The notes beneath the pieces are model-generated. The model searched no databases and was not told the origin of the DNA. It saw only the letters and a list, made by a program, of their open reading frames with translations. The position numbers and the translations under genes are program-made. From Vagococcus hydrophili (lineage in GTDB: Bacteria > Bacillota > Bacilli > Lactobacillales > Vagococcaceae), in the NCBI RefSeq assembly GCF_011304195.1, contig NZ_CP049887.1, forward strand, positions 1,860,001-1,924,000: 64,000 bases of DNA, in the 5' to 3' direction. This document shows positions 1-10,297 of the stretch, one piece after another; position 1 is the stretch's first letter; each line of letters starts with the position of its first letter.

Positions 1-1830
1 ATTGGTGGTACTGAAAACATTAATCAAAATTGGCATTGTATTACAAGATTACGTTTTAATGTAAAAGATCGAGATAAAATTAAGATAGATGACATCAAGC
101 AATTAGATGGTGTAATGGGGGCTCAATTTCAAAGTGGTCAGTTCCAAATCATCATCGGTAGTGAAGTTGGTAATGTTTATCAGGAAGTCGCTAAATTAAC
201 TGAAGGCAAGTTATCAGAAACTGAAGCACCAACTAAAAAAAGCGGTAATGTACTCGATCAAGTTTTCGATGTTATTTCGGGTATTTTTACCCCAATATTA
301 GCAGCTATTACTGGAAGTGGGTTACTTAAAGGATTAATGGCGATTGCTGTAGTGTGTAATGTGTTAACAGAAACCAGTTCAACTTACATTGTTTTAAATG
401 CAATAGCTGATGCAACTTTTTACTTTTTACCATTTTTAGTGGCATTCTCAGCAGCTAATAAATTTAAAACCAATCCATCATTAGGGGTAGCATTAGCAGG
501 TGTTTTGATGTACCCAACCTTTATTGCTAATGCGGCAGCTGGTGAAATTGCGAGTTTGAAATTTTTAGGTTTATCTATTCCAATGCAAAATTATTCATCA
601 ACGGTTATCCCGATTATTTTAGCCGTTTTATTATTAAGTTATGTGGAAAAAATAGCTAAAAAAATTGTCCCGAACTCATTATCAATTATCTTTGTTCCAC
701 TGATTTGTTTACTTGTCACAGCACCGATTATGTTAGCTTTTATTGCACCATTAGGAAGCTTAATCGGAACCTATTTAGAAATGTTCTTTACGAAATTATT
801 TGAAATTGCGGGACCTTTAGCAGGTGCGTTAATGGGTGGATTAATGCCATTAATCGTTATTACCGGGATGCATTATGCGTTTTTTCCAGGAACCTTTGCG
901 AGTATCGAAAAATTTGGTTACGACATTATGTTGCTACCTTTAAACTTAGTAGCCAACTTAGCTCAAGCTGGAGCGACATTAGGAGTTATCTTTAAAACAA
1001 AAGATAAAAAAATGAAACAAATTGCGATATCAGCCTTTATTCCTTCCGTTTTTGGAATCACTGAACCTGCTATTTACGGGGTGACGATGAAGCTTAAAAA
1101 ACCATTTTATGCCAGTATGATTGGTGGCGCAGTAGGTGGGGCAATTTTTGGAACCTTTGCCGTTAAATCATTTAGTTTTGCCGTACCTGGTATTTTGGCA
1201 GTGCCAACCTATATCGAATCAGGAACAAATAACTTAATCTATGCCATTATCGGTGTGTTATCAAGTTTTGTGGTTGGTTTTGTCATGACCTTATTATTTA
1301 AGTTTGATACAGGAGAAGCAACTTCTGAGAACAAAATTTCAGAAGTAAATAAAACGAATAATGAGGCACCAAGTAAAATTATGGCACCACTTTCTGGAAC
1401 AGTTAAACAATTAAAAGATTGTCCAGATGAAACATTCGCTTCAGAATTGGTTGGAAAAGGTTTAGGAATTATTCCAAGTGAAGGTCAGGTTGTCGCGCCA
1501 TTTAGTGGAATCGTCACTATGACCACACCAACGAACCATGCTATTGGAATTTTATCTGATACAGGTGTCGAAGTGTTAATTCATGTAGGGCTTGAAACAG
1601 TTAGCTTAAATGGTGAAGGATTTAAGCGTCACATAGAAGAAGGTAGTCGCGTCAATTTAGGGGATGTCCTCATTGACTTTGATATAAAAACAATACAAGA
1701 GAAGAATTTAAGTTTATTCTCACCTGTTGTGATCACCAATAGTCCGGAATTTCTCGATATCGTCGTTGCTGTTAAAGAAAACGAAGTGATCGAAAAATCG
1801 AAAGAAGAAGTCTTAATTGTCGTGAACTAA
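1..1830 (+). CDS. PTS beta-glucoside transporter subunit EIIBCA (5' truncated)
   Basis: Membrane PTS permease that imports and phosphorylates a beta-glucoside. The frame is open from base 1, so the gene enters from outside the window. The visible 609 codons start inside the EIIB domain: the phosphocysteine motif HCITRLRF has its Cys at codon 13. A multi-spanning EIIC domain follows at about codons 84-430, with the GMHYAFFPG and GITEPAIYG segments typical of the glucose/beta-glucoside superfamily. The C-terminal EIIA domain (about codons 455-605) carries the phospho-acceptor His in LIHVGLETV. The gene lies 47 bp before a 6-phospho-beta-glucosidase, the usual partner that hydrolyses the imported phospho-sugar. 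The exact sugar (arbutin, salicin, cellobiose) cannot be read from the sequence. The antiterminator or regulator expected upstream is outside the window. Confidence 0.93.
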   Translation: MGGTENINQNWHCITRLRFNVKDRDKIKIDDIKQLDGVMGAQFQSGQFQIIIGSEVGNVYQEVAKLTEGKLSETEAPTKKSGNVLDQVFDVISGIFTPILAAITGSGLLKGLMAIAVVCNVLTETSSTYIVLNAIADATFYFLPFLVAFSAANKFKTNPSLGVALAGVLMYPTFIANAAAGEIASLKFLGLSIPMQNYSSTVIPIILAVLLLSYVEKIAKKIVPNSLSIIFVPLICLLVTAPIMLAFIAPLGSLIGTYLEMFFTKLFEIAGPLAGALMGGLMPLIVITGMHYAFFPGTFASIEKFGYDIMLLPLNLVANLAQAGATLGVIFKTKDKKMKQIAISAFIPSVFGITEPAIYGVTMKLKKPFYASMIGGAVGGAIFGTFAVKSFSFAVPGILAVPTYIESGTNNLIYAIIGVLSSFVVGFVMTLLFKFDTGEATSENKISEVNKTNNEAPSKIMAPLSGTVKQLKDCPDETFASELVGKGLGIIPSEGQVVAPFSGIVTMTTPTNHAIGILSDTGVEVLIHVGLETVSLNGEGFKRHIEEGSRVNLGDVLIDFDIKTIQEKNLSLFSPVVITNSPEFLDIVVAVKENEVIEKSKEEVLIVVN

Positions 1831-1865
1831 TTATTTAAACCATAGATTAGAAATACAACTTATAG

Positions 1866-3346
<1,481 letters not shown>

Positions 3347-3379
3347 TTAAGGACTCAAAATAGGTATAATGAATAGGGT

Positions 3380-3417
3380 GAGAGACTGACGTGAAATAAA
3401 GTCAGTCTCCTATTTTT
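3380..3417 (+). terminator. Rho-independent terminator after the beta-glucoside genes
   Basis: Stem GAGACTGAC (3382-3390) pairs exactly with GTCAGTCTC (3401-3409) across a 10-base loop and is followed by CTATTTTT. It separates the bgl genes from the phosphatase gene. Confidence 0.85.
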
Positions 3418-3451
3418 AATCAGTAAGTTAAAAAAGGGGAGGATTTTGAAA

Positions 3452-4291
3452 ATGACAAAAATAGCATTTTTTGATGTGGATGGGACATTGTGTAATAGTA
3501 GTGGTGTGGTACTGGAATCAAGTGTCACAGCGATTCGTAACTTTAGAGCTGAGGGTAATTTAGCTTATATTTGTACAGGTCGTTCTAAACCTGAAATTTT
3601 AGATAGTATATTAGATGTAGGTTTTGACGGCATTATCGGAGCTGGTGGTGGTTATATTGTGATGAATGATGAAGTAGTGAGTCACAAGACAATGCCAAAA
3701 GATGCGGTACTAGAGATTATTGAGTTCTTTGGTCAGCATGATGTTGGTTACTACTTAGAGTCTAATGACGGTCTTTTTGGTAGTGAGAATTGCGAGCGCA
3801 AGATTAAAGAAGAAGTTAAAAAAGTATCAGAGCAAGAAGGAACTCCTTTTGAAGAGATGAGTGACAAGATGGAATGGTTCTTTGAACTGACTCGTAATTA
3901 CGATAATGAGCAAGTCGATCATGGTAACGTGAATAAGATTTCATTTATTAATAATACGATTCCTTTTAAAGAAATTGATGCTAAATTTGGTGAAGAGTTC
4001 CATATGTATCATTCAACGGTTCATTTGTTTGGTCCTGAAAGTGGAGAAATTGCTGTTAAGGGCATCGATAAAGAGAAGGCAGTTACCTTTGTTTTAGATC
4101 ATTTGAACTTAACGAAAGAAGACGCGATTGCTTTTGGAGATGGAGATAATGACTTATCAATGTTTAAAGCAGTGGGGTATAAAGTTGCTATGGCAAACGC
4201 GACAGACAATTTAAAAGCAGTAGCAGATGAAGTGACAGCTGATGCAGATGAAGACGGCATTGCCATTAGTTTAGAGAAACAAGCGTGGTGA
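3452..4291 (+). CDS. Cof-type HAD-superfamily phosphatase
   Basis: Cytosolic HAD-family phosphatase of 279 residues, probably acting on a sugar phosphate or nucleotide; the substrate cannot be predicted. The amino terminus carries HAD motif I, FFDVDGTL, where the first Asp is the nucleophile. Motif II lies around ICTGR and motif IV near the carboxy end is FGDGDNDLSMF. The length and the large cap between motifs match the Cof/YidA class. The ATG at 3452 is preferred over an upstream TTG at 3446 because GGGGAGG lies 9 bases before it. The gene is flanked by terminators on both sides, so it is probably monocistronic; proximity to the bgl genes is only suggestive of a role in sugar-phosphate handling. 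Confidence 0.85.
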   Translation: MTKIAFFDVDGTLCNSSGVVLESSVTAIRNFRAEGNLAYICTGRSKPEILDSILDVGFDGIIGAGGGYIVMNDEVVSHKTMPKDAVLEIIEFFGQHDVGYYLESNDGLFGSENCERKIKEEVKKVSEQEGTPFEEMSDKMEWFFELTRNYDNEQVDHGNVNKISFINNTIPFKEIDAKFGEEFHMYHSTVHLFGPESGEIAVKGIDKEKAVTFVLDHLNLTKEDAIAFGDGDNDLSMFKAVGYKVAMANATDNLKAVADEVTADADEDGIAISLEKQAW

Positions 4292-4316
4292 AAACGGCGA
4301 TTAGCTCCAGCTTTTA
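4288..4316 (+). repeat. Fragment of the dispersed intergenic repeat family
   Basis: GTGAAAACGGCGATTAGCTC with its next few bases resembles the conserved end of the repeat seen in full at 24991-25268 (reverse orientation). It directly overlaps the stop codon of the phosphatase gene. Short and diverged, so only a partial copy. Confidence 0.4.
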
Positions 4317-4338
4317 AAAATTTATGTATATAAACAAA

Positions 4339-4378
4339 GAAAGAGGTGAACTCACAAAATGTGTTCGCCTCTTTTTCG
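4339..4378. terminator. Bidirectional terminator between convergent genes
   Basis: AAGAGGTGAAC (4341-4351) pairs with GTTCGCCTCTT (4363-4373) with one G-U pair. An A-rich stretch precedes it and TTTTT follows. It sits between the plus-strand phosphatase and the end of the minus-strand operon and can serve both. Confidence 0.85.
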
Positions 4379-4379
4379 T

Positions 4380-5231
4380 TTAATTAAATGTTTTAAAAAT
4401 ACCATTTTCAGGTGATAACTTACTGTCTATCTCTTTGTTTCGATATAACCACTCTTGAAGTAACATGAAATCTAGTTCTGAGTAATTTTGTTGTTCTTCA
4501 TAAGAAAATTCAGTAAAGACTTGAGCTTTCTCCATTGGTAAATGACAGTGTTCTACAAGAAGAGCAACTTTTTCTTCTGGTGTTTGGCGATTAAATAAGT
4601 GTTGAGCTTCTTCCAAAGCTAAATGAAAATTTTTCACATCTTTTGGATTCTCTTTAACAAAATCCGAATCAAAACACCACATCACAAAGCAAGCGTCGAG
4701 TTCATTGGAATGCCAGATAACTTCTGTCTCAGGAATGGTTAAGGCTTCTGAAACAAAAGGATCAATCGCCACCAAACCATCAATTTCATGATTTTTAAGC
4801 TTCTCCATTCGCTCGTAGGTATTGTTGATATAAACATAGCTTGTTTTAGGAAGACAATCATAAAGATAAGTCTCCAAGAAAAATTTAAAAAGACCTGTTC
4901 GATTAATCCCCACTCTAAAATCAGTTAATAGGTTAGCATGTTTGTATCCAACTAGTTGAATGGTTCTAGTTAATGTGGAAGTAATCACAGCCTTTTTACC
5001 ATCCTTTAGGTAGTAAAAGAAGAAGGAGGTGTCCCCCATTTGAGCATCCACGTGCCCTTCTAAAAAGGCAGCCTTTCCTTGGAAGATGAAATCATCAGCC
5101 AAGGAAAGTTGAACGGATACCCCGTGTTTTTCAAAAAGGTTAAGTTCTTGAGCTAAAATGACAGGTAAAACAAGAGGATTAATTCTATTTTGTTGTAATC
5201 TAATGGTTGCGATAATAAACCATCCTTTCAA
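4380..5231 (-). CDS. Signal-less periplasmic-binding-fold protein (SsuA/NMT1-like)
   Basis: Protein of up to 283 residues resembling the SsuA/THI5/NMT1 group of binding-fold proteins (LPVILAQELNLFEKHGV, then GHVDAQMGD). It has no signal peptide or lipobox, unlike ordinary ABC substrate-binding proteins, so a cytosolic role is more likely. Members of this fold without a signal include metabolic enzymes such as MqnA/MqnD and THI5; whether this one is catalytic is unknown. It is the last gene of the minus-strand operon, directly after the UbiA stop codon. The stated start is a TTG immediately after that stop with no ribosome site. A GAAAGGATGG site just downstream suggests a non-standard ATT (5216) or ATC (5213) start, giving an amino terminus at ATIRLQQN. 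The function is not assigned. Confidence 0.65.
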   Translation of the reverse strand: MKGWFIIATIRLQQNRINPLVLPVILAQELNLFEKHGVSVQLSLADDFIFQGKAAFLEGHVDAQMGDTSFFFYYLKDGKKAVITSTLTRTIQLVGYKHANLLTDFRVGINRTGLFKFFLETYLYDCLPKTSYVYINNTYERMEKLKNHEIDGLVAIDPFVSEALTIPETEVIWHSNELDACFVMWCFDSDFVKENPKDVKNFHLALEEAQHLFNRQTPEEKVALLVEHCHLPMEKAQVFTEFSYEEQQNYSELDFMLLQEWLYRNKEIDSKLSPENGIFKTFN

Positions 5232-6167
5232 TTAAGTTGCAATAAAAAATAAAAGAGCCATGATTGTATGAAATGAACGGATTAAAAGCAGGGGTCTTGG
5301 ACCAAAATCGCGTCCCATTTCTGGATAAACTTCTTGAATTTTAAAGTAATTTTTCAGCCATCTTAAGTAGCCTTGAACAAAGAAAACGAGGCATCCTACA
5401 ATAAATTGCCACCAGGTTAAGACAGTGAAACCAAGAAAAATCCAAGCAGCTATGACTAAAATACTTTCAGGAATCATGATTAAAATAGAGTTTCTAAAAC
5501 CAATGATGTGTGGAAAAGTTACTCTGACACCTTTGTCTTTCTCATAATCGCCAGTGTTGTTTGTAGACATTAAAAAGACAGTTAACATCATGCAGATAAA
5601 AGCATAAATAAAAGCAGACATATTTAGCCAACCGGTTTGGAGCCAAAAAGCGACAAGTGAGCTTAAACCGCCTACAAGAAGGCCTGAGATAAGTTCTCCA
5701 ATTGGTAGGACAATATAAGGAAAGGGTCCTAAAGAGTAGCACAGAGCCCCAATTAACCCTAGACAGCCTAATAAGAATAAGCCCCAACTATTAGTTAGAT
5801 ATACGAGAATCAGACCAGTTAAGCCACCTAAGCCAATCCAAGCAAGTAGTACAAGACAAGCATCCAAGAATGTTGCATCCCCTCTGACCAACCCTTCACT
5901 TCCTAAATGTCCAGTAAACGTATTTTCGTCCTCTTCTTGCTTTAAATAAGCACGAATTTCATTCGCTACATTCGCCACAATATTAAATGAAAAACCACAA
6001 ATAAAGAAAAGAGCTAAGTAGAGGAAATTTAATTTTCCAGTTAAGTAAGCTGCAAATAAACTTGAGCTGAGAATGGGTAGACCTGTTGCAAATCCTGTGC
6101 GCAGCTCCATCACAGTATAGGCACGAAAGGGAAAACCAAGCGCCCATTTAAATAATTTTTGAATCAT
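5232..6167 (-). CDS. UbiA-family prenyltransferase
   Basis: Integral membrane protein of 311 residues with about eight to nine hydrophobic segments, resembling MenA-type prenyltransferases that join a polyprenyl chain to an aromatic acceptor. The second Asp-rich motif is visible as NNTGDYEKDKGV. The first motif, normally NDxxDxxxD, is altered: the matching region reads NVANEIRAYLKQEEDEN. The Mg-diphosphate site may therefore differ from standard MenA. The start ATG overlaps the upstream permease stop as TAATG, so translation is coupled. Association with a sugar ABC importer and a binding-fold protein is unusual. Candidate roles are quinone or other isoprenoid-lipid modification; the acceptor is unknown. 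Confidence 0.78.
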   Translation of the reverse strand: MIQKLFKWALGFPFRAYTVMELRTGFATGLPILSSSLFAAYLTGKLNFLYLALFFICGFSFNIVANVANEIRAYLKQEEDENTFTGHLGSEGLVRGDATFLDACLVLLAWIGLGGLTGLILVYLTNSWGLFLLGCLGLIGALCYSLGPFPYIVLPIGELISGLLVGGLSSLVAFWLQTGWLNMSAFIYAFICMMLTVFLMSTNNTGDYEKDKGVRVTFPHIIGFRNSILIMIPESILVIAAWIFLGFTVLTWWQFIVGCLVFFVQGYLRWLKNYFKIQEVYPEMGRDFGPRPLLLIRSFHTIMALLFFIAT

Positions 6168-6991
6168 TAGTGTTTGACACTCCCTTGAGATAATCCTTTT
6201 TCAATTTGTTTTTGTAAAAGGAGATAGATAATAAGCATGGGAATCATACTTAATAAAATAAACGCACAAATGAGTGGCCAATTTGTTTGAGTTGGTCCCA
6301 CAAAACGGAAAATCCCCGTTGAAACAGTGGGTAAGTCACTACTTGGCATATATAAATAAGGTATATAAAAATCATTGTAAATGCTCAACATTTTAAGTAG
6401 AGAAACGGTTGTGGTAGCAGGCATTAAAAGTGGTAAAATAACATGCCAATAAATCTTAAAAAAAGATGCCCCGTCCATCATAGCGGCTTGATCTAATTCA
6501 ATAGGTAGTTGTTCCATGTTTTGTAAATAAATAAAAATCATGGTCACGTCTGCTCCAATGTAAAGAATAATCGGCGCCCAAATCGTATTGTACAGATGTA
6601 AGCTAGTCATAATGTTAAACGTTCCAACTTGAGTGACCACCATTGGCACAGCAGAAACTAGAAAATAAGCTAAGAGTAATAATTTACGCCCTTTAAAACG
6701 GAACCGATGATACGTGTAAGCCACCATTGAGCCGATAAAGACACTCATAACAACACTAACTAATATAATAAAAAAGGTGACAACAAAACTTTTGATTAAC
6801 TGTCCTTCTTTTAAAGCAGTCACATAATTATCAAAGTAAAGAAAACTTTCAGGTAATCGCAATCCTTGAGAACTTGAAAATTCTTCTAAGCTCATAAAAG
6901 AGCCAAAGAAAAGAATCCCTAAAGGAAATAAAATAATCATCGCCCACAAAATTAAAGTGAGGTACTTAAGAAAGGTAAAGAGACGTTTCAT
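6167..6991 (-). CDS. Carbohydrate ABC transporter permease, MalG type
   Basis: Inner-membrane permease of 274 residues with about six transmembrane segments. The cytoplasmic EAA loop that docks the ATPase reads ELDQAAMMDGASFFKIYWH and is followed by VILPLLMP. This is the CUT1-family pattern, normally second of a permease pair for oligosaccharide uptake. Its start lies 4 bases inside the end of the MalF-type gene (overlap 6988-6991). No ATP-binding subunit is encoded in the operon, so a shared MsmK-like ATPase elsewhere in the genome is presumably used, as is common for CUT1 systems in Firmicutes. Confidence 0.9.
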   Translation of the reverse strand: MKRLFTFLKYLTLILWAMIILFPLGILFFGSFMSLEEFSSSQGLRLPESFLYFDNYVTALKEGQLIKSFVVTFFIILVSVVMSVFIGSMVAYTYHRFRFKGRKLLLLAYFLVSAVPMVVTQVGTFNIMTSLHLYNTIWAPIILYIGADVTMIFIYLQNMEQLPIELDQAAMMDGASFFKIYWHVILPLLMPATTTVSLLKMLSIYNDFYIPYLYMPSSDLPTVSTGIFRFVGPTQTNWPLICAFILLSMIPMLIIYLLLQKQIEKGLSQGSVKH

Positions 6992-7851
6992 TTCTTTTGC
7001 CCTCCTTTGTTTTTTACATAATTTAAGAAGCCGCTAAGTAAAACAATAATCAATGTGATACAAACAGAAAGACTAGAAGCAATGCCATATTTTTTTTGTT
7101 CAAAGGCAAGTTTCATTGTTTGAACCACAATAGTTGTTGAGCCATTTGAGCCATTAGTTAAAATAAATGGAATGTCAAAAACCGAAATCACGCCGATAAT
7201 TAGTAAGATACAGTTTAAGTAAATAACTTTCATTGTCTGAGGAATCGTAATCCATTTTGTTTTTTGCCAAAGACTTGCTCCGTCAATTAAGCAAACGTCG
7301 TTATAATCACGAGGAATACTCTGAATTGCTCCGTAATATAAAATAAAGCTAATCCCAAGATTGCGCCATAAAGAAATACTCGCAAGAGTGATATTGACTT
7401 GATCAGGATTGCCTAGCCAAAAAGTAATCCACTTGTCGAGATGTAAAAATATCAGCAACTGATCAAAAGCTCCTTTAGGACTAAGAAATAAACGGAAAAT
7501 CATTGCCACAGCCATGCTACTAATGAGAGAAGGGAGGAGGAAAAGACTTTTAAAAAAGTTTTTTCCTCTTGTTTTCTCTGATAAAATCACGGCAAAATAA
7601 TAGGCAATGACCATTTGTATGATACCTGATACAAGGTAATAAAGATTAACTCTTAAAGCATTCCAATAGACTGGGCTTTTAAAAAGGGTGGTGTAATTAT
7701 CCCAGCCCACCCAATTAAACTCACTACCCATACCGTTCCAAGAAGTAAAACTAATGACGATTAAATTAATAATTGGTAGAATTCCAAAAATCGTTAATAA
7801 TAAAATTGGAACAGCTAGGAATAGCCGCACCCATTTATTTGATTTATTCAT
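6988..7851 (-). CDS. Carbohydrate ABC transporter permease, MalF type
   Basis: Inner-membrane permease of 287 residues with about six transmembrane helices. The EAA loop is DYNDVCLIDGASLWQKTKW followed by ITIPQ. It pairs with the downstream MalG-type permease to form the channel of a CUT1 sugar importer. The start overlaps the end of the solute-binding lipoprotein gene by 8 bases, and its own end overlaps the next permease, so the genes are tightly co-translated. The substrate is not evident from the sequence. Confidence 0.9.
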   Translation of the reverse strand: MNKSNKWVRLFLAVPILLLTIFGILPIINLIVISFTSWNGMGSEFNWVGWDNYTTLFKSPVYWNALRVNLYYLVSGIIQMVIAYYFAVILSEKTRGKNFFKSLFLLPSLISSMAVAMIFRLFLSPKGAFDQLLIFLHLDKWITFWLGNPDQVNITLASISLWRNLGISFILYYGAIQSIPRDYNDVCLIDGASLWQKTKWITIPQTMKVIYLNCILLIIGVISVFDIPFILTNGSNGSTTIVVQTMKLAFEQKKYGIASSLSVCITLIIVLLSGFLNYVKNKGGQKK

Positions 7852-9118
7852 GATTTTTAGCAGCTGATTGCCACTTAGTTGATAATTCTTTGGTGTAGTC
7901 TTCGTAACTCATATTTTTATCAGGGTATAAACCGATATTGATGACTTGTTGTAAGACATCAGTTAAACGAGTGACACCTACCTCATCAGCAATAGCTGAA
8001 TAAGTAGTGTTTATTTCAGGTGTTTCTTTAGCTACGGTTAGAACCACATGACTGTTATCAATTAATTCTTGTTGTTCTTTTGATAAATCTGACTTTGTAT
8101 TAGGCATCCCGTTTAAATCTTTTGTATAGCCACTTTCATTTGAAACAAAGAATTCCACGAAAGCTTCAGCCGTTTTTTTATTTTTAGAATGTTTGTTAAC
8201 ACCTAATACAGAAGGTGCACCGATTGGAAAACTTGTTTTGCCATCGGTTTCAACAGGGAAATTCATGATTTTAATTGAATCTTTTGACATTTTTTGAATG
8301 CCAGCTACTTCTTGTGAACCGTGCATTAGCATGCCGATTTTTCCATCAGCTAATTGTTTGAATGCTGTTTGCCCATCTAAAGTCATAGGATCTTCTTCAA
8401 TTAAACCTTTTGAAGCCATTTCATAAAATAAATCCATGACTTCACGAATTGGCATACCTTCTTTAAAAGCATCTCCAGATTTTAAAGTGTCTGATTTAAA
8501 TTGTTCTCCGCCAAATGAAGTTAAAGCACCTGCCCAAATTGCCACAGCTTGGTAATTTGAATAGAAAGGTGTCGCGTCTGTTTTTTCTTTGATTAATTCT
8601 AAATCTTTAATGAATTGTTTTTGAGTTGTTGGAACTGTGCTAATGCCAGCTTTTTTAAGCACGTCTTCATTATAGATAATTCCTAGAGAATTAAGAGCCA
8701 CAGGTAATCCGTAAACTTCATCTTTGAAGTCTGCTTCATAAACATCTAAGTATTTTTTCTCTAGTTCTTTTGTTGTTCCTAATGATTCAAAATAATCTGG
8801 GTAATTACTACGATTTCCTGCCATTGAAAATGGAATAAATAAAGCATCCCCGTAGTCACCACCATTTAGTCTAGTTGTGACAGTTTTATCATAATCAGCA
8901 ATGTTTTCAAATTTAACTTTAGTTACGTCTGGGTATTTTTTGATAAATTCTTTTTCAACCGATTTAAAGATATCGTCTCCATCCGTTCGGTTGGTCAAAA
9001 CAGTGATTTCCCCACTAACTTTGTCATCTGTTTTTTTTGCTTCATCTTTACTAGTAGAACAACCAGCAAGTAAAAAAGTTGCAGCGATAGTTCCTAAGAT
9101 GATTTGTTTCAATTTCAT
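7844..9118 (-). CDS. Extracellular solute-binding lipoprotein (family 1)
   Basis: Membrane-anchored sugar-binding protein of 424 residues, first gene of the importer operon. The start at 9118 is chosen because AAAGGGG lies a few bases upstream and the protein then opens with a typical lipoprotein signal: MKLKQIILG, a hydrophobic stretch, and lipobox LLAGC. A Ser/Lys/Asp-rich linker follows, and then a family-1 binding fold (GEITVLTNRTDGDDIFKSV, later IGMLMHGSQEV). Upstream in-frame codons to 9154 are not needed. A sigma-A-like promoter lies at 9162-9189. The ligand is probably an oligosaccharide, but nothing in the sequence identifies it. Confidence 0.9.
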   Translation of the reverse strand: MKLKQIILGTIAATFLLAGCSTSKDEAKKTDDKVSGEITVLTNRTDGDDIFKSVEKEFIKKYPDVTKVKFENIADYDKTVTTRLNGGDYGDALFIPFSMAGNRSNYPDYFESLGTTKELEKKYLDVYEADFKDEVYGLPVALNSLGIIYNEDVLKKAGISTVPTTQKQFIKDLELIKEKTDATPFYSNYQAVAIWAGALTSFGGEQFKSDTLKSGDAFKEGMPIREVMDLFYEMASKGLIEEDPMTLDGQTAFKQLADGKIGMLMHGSQEVAGIQKMSKDSIKIMNFPVETDGKTSFPIGAPSVLGVNKHSKNKKTAEAFVEFFVSNESGYTKDLNGMPNTKSDLSKEQQELIDNSHVVLTVAKETPEINTTYSAIADEVGVTRLTDVLQQVINIGLYPDKNMSYEDYTKELSTKWQSAAKNHE

Positions 9119-9161
9119 GTGTTCATTCCCCTTTTTTCTAAATAAATTATTCACAGGTTCA

Positions 9162-9189
9162 ATTATATCAAAAATACTGATTTTATCAA
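9162..9189 (-). promoter_or_regulatory. Predicted promoter of the ABC importer operon
   Basis: On the minus strand TTGATA (9189-9184) and TATAAT (9167-9162) are separated by 16 bases, about 45 bases before the lipoprotein start codon. The -10 element is a perfect consensus. Confidence 0.65.
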
Positions 9190-9287
9190 AAAAAGCTTCG
9201 ATTAAAATTTGTTGTTTGTTATGCTTTTTAGATCAAAACATGGTAAAGTAAGGAAAAGAAAAATAAAGACTAAGAAAAGAGTTATCT

Positions 9288-10214
9288 ATGGCAAAGAAAA
9301 AGCAAACACCAAAAAAAGTAAACCAACCAATGAGAGTCAGTAGTTATATCATTGAAGAACCAATCGAATTATTACCCTTTTTAATTAAAACATTAAGTAC
9401 AATGAGTCGTAATTCAGTTAAATCAATCATGACACGTGGTCAAGTTACTGTAGACGGGAAAGTTGTGACTCAACATAATCATGAATTAAAACCAGGTCAA
9501 AAAGTGGAGATTCAAGGCAATAAAGCAGCGAAAAAGGAAGTTGCTTTAATGGGCATTGAGATTGTTTTTGAAGATGCGGATATTATTGTGATTGAAAAAG
9601 AAGCAGGGATGTTATCAGTTGCCACACAAAAAGGTTATGATGTGACGGCGTACAGTCAATTAAAACAATATGTTAAACAAGAAAATCCTCAAAATAAAGT
9701 GTTTATCGTGCATCGTTTAGACCGAGAAACATCAGGTTTAATGCTATTTGCTAAAAATGAACAAACGAAATACAAGCTACAAGAAAACTGGAAAGAGTTA
9801 GTTAGTGAAAGAACGTATACTGCTCTTGTAGAGGGGAAAGTTAAGAGAGAAAAAGGTACTTTATCTTCTTGGTTAACAGAGAGTAAGACTTTTAAAATTT
9901 ACTCATCTCCCTTTGATAATGGGGGAAAACAAGCGACAACTCATTTTAAAAAAATTAGAGGAAACCAAAATTATACCTTACTTGAGGTTCATTTAGATAC
10001 AGGACGTAAGAATCAAATCCGTGTCCACATGGAAGATTTGGGTCACCCGATTGTAGGAGATAAAAAATATGGTGCTAAAGGAAATCCGATGAAACGTTTA
10101 GGTTTACATGCTACGACTTTAGTATTTGAGCATCCAACAACAGGCAAGAAAATGAAATTTACAACCAAAGTACCTAAGAAATTTGCCCATCAATTGAAAG
10201 AGAAAAGTGAATAA
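9288..10214 (+). CDS. RluA-family pseudouridine synthase
   Basis: Cytosolic enzyme of 308 residues that isomerises uridine in RNA. An S4-like RNA-binding segment occupies about residues 35-80 (SIMTRGQVTVDG). The catalytic domain follows, with the family signature HRLDRETSG and catalytic Asp145; RKNQIRVHM further on is a conserved substrate-binding region. Domain order is that of the RluD/YlyB/YhcT group. The target (rRNA or tRNA position) cannot be fixed from sequence. The gene is divergent from the ABC operon and ends at a terminator shared with the convergent dipeptidase gene. Confidence 0.88.
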   Translation: MAKKKQTPKKVNQPMRVSSYIIEEPIELLPFLIKTLSTMSRNSVKSIMTRGQVTVDGKVVTQHNHELKPGQKVEIQGNKAAKKEVALMGIEIVFEDADIIVIEKEAGMLSVATQKGYDVTAYSQLKQYVKQENPQNKVFIVHRLDRETSGLMLFAKNEQTKYKLQENWKELVSERTYTALVEGKVKREKGTLSSWLTESKTFKIYSSPFDNGGKQATTHFKKIRGNQNYTLLEVHLDTGRKNQIRVHMEDLGHPIVGDKKYGAKGNPMKRLGLHATTLVFEHPTTGKKMKFTTKVPKKFAHQLKEKSE

Positions 10215-10241
10215 ACGATAGAGTGAATAAAAAAAATCGTG

Positions 10242-10287
10242 AAAAAGGCGTTTAGCTCCAAGAAACTGGAGATAAACGCCTTTTTCA
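10242..10287. terminator. Bidirectional terminator, related to the dispersed repeat
   Basis: AAAAAGGCGTTTA-GCTCCA and TGGAGA-TAAACGCCTTTTT form a long hairpin between convergent genes. The left arm GGCGTTTAGCTCCAAG matches the conserved end of the 124-bp repeat family (reverse complement of CTTGGAGCTAAGCGCC), so this terminator is probably a member or derivative of that family. Confidence 0.85.
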
Positions 10288-10297
10288 TCACGCTTTT

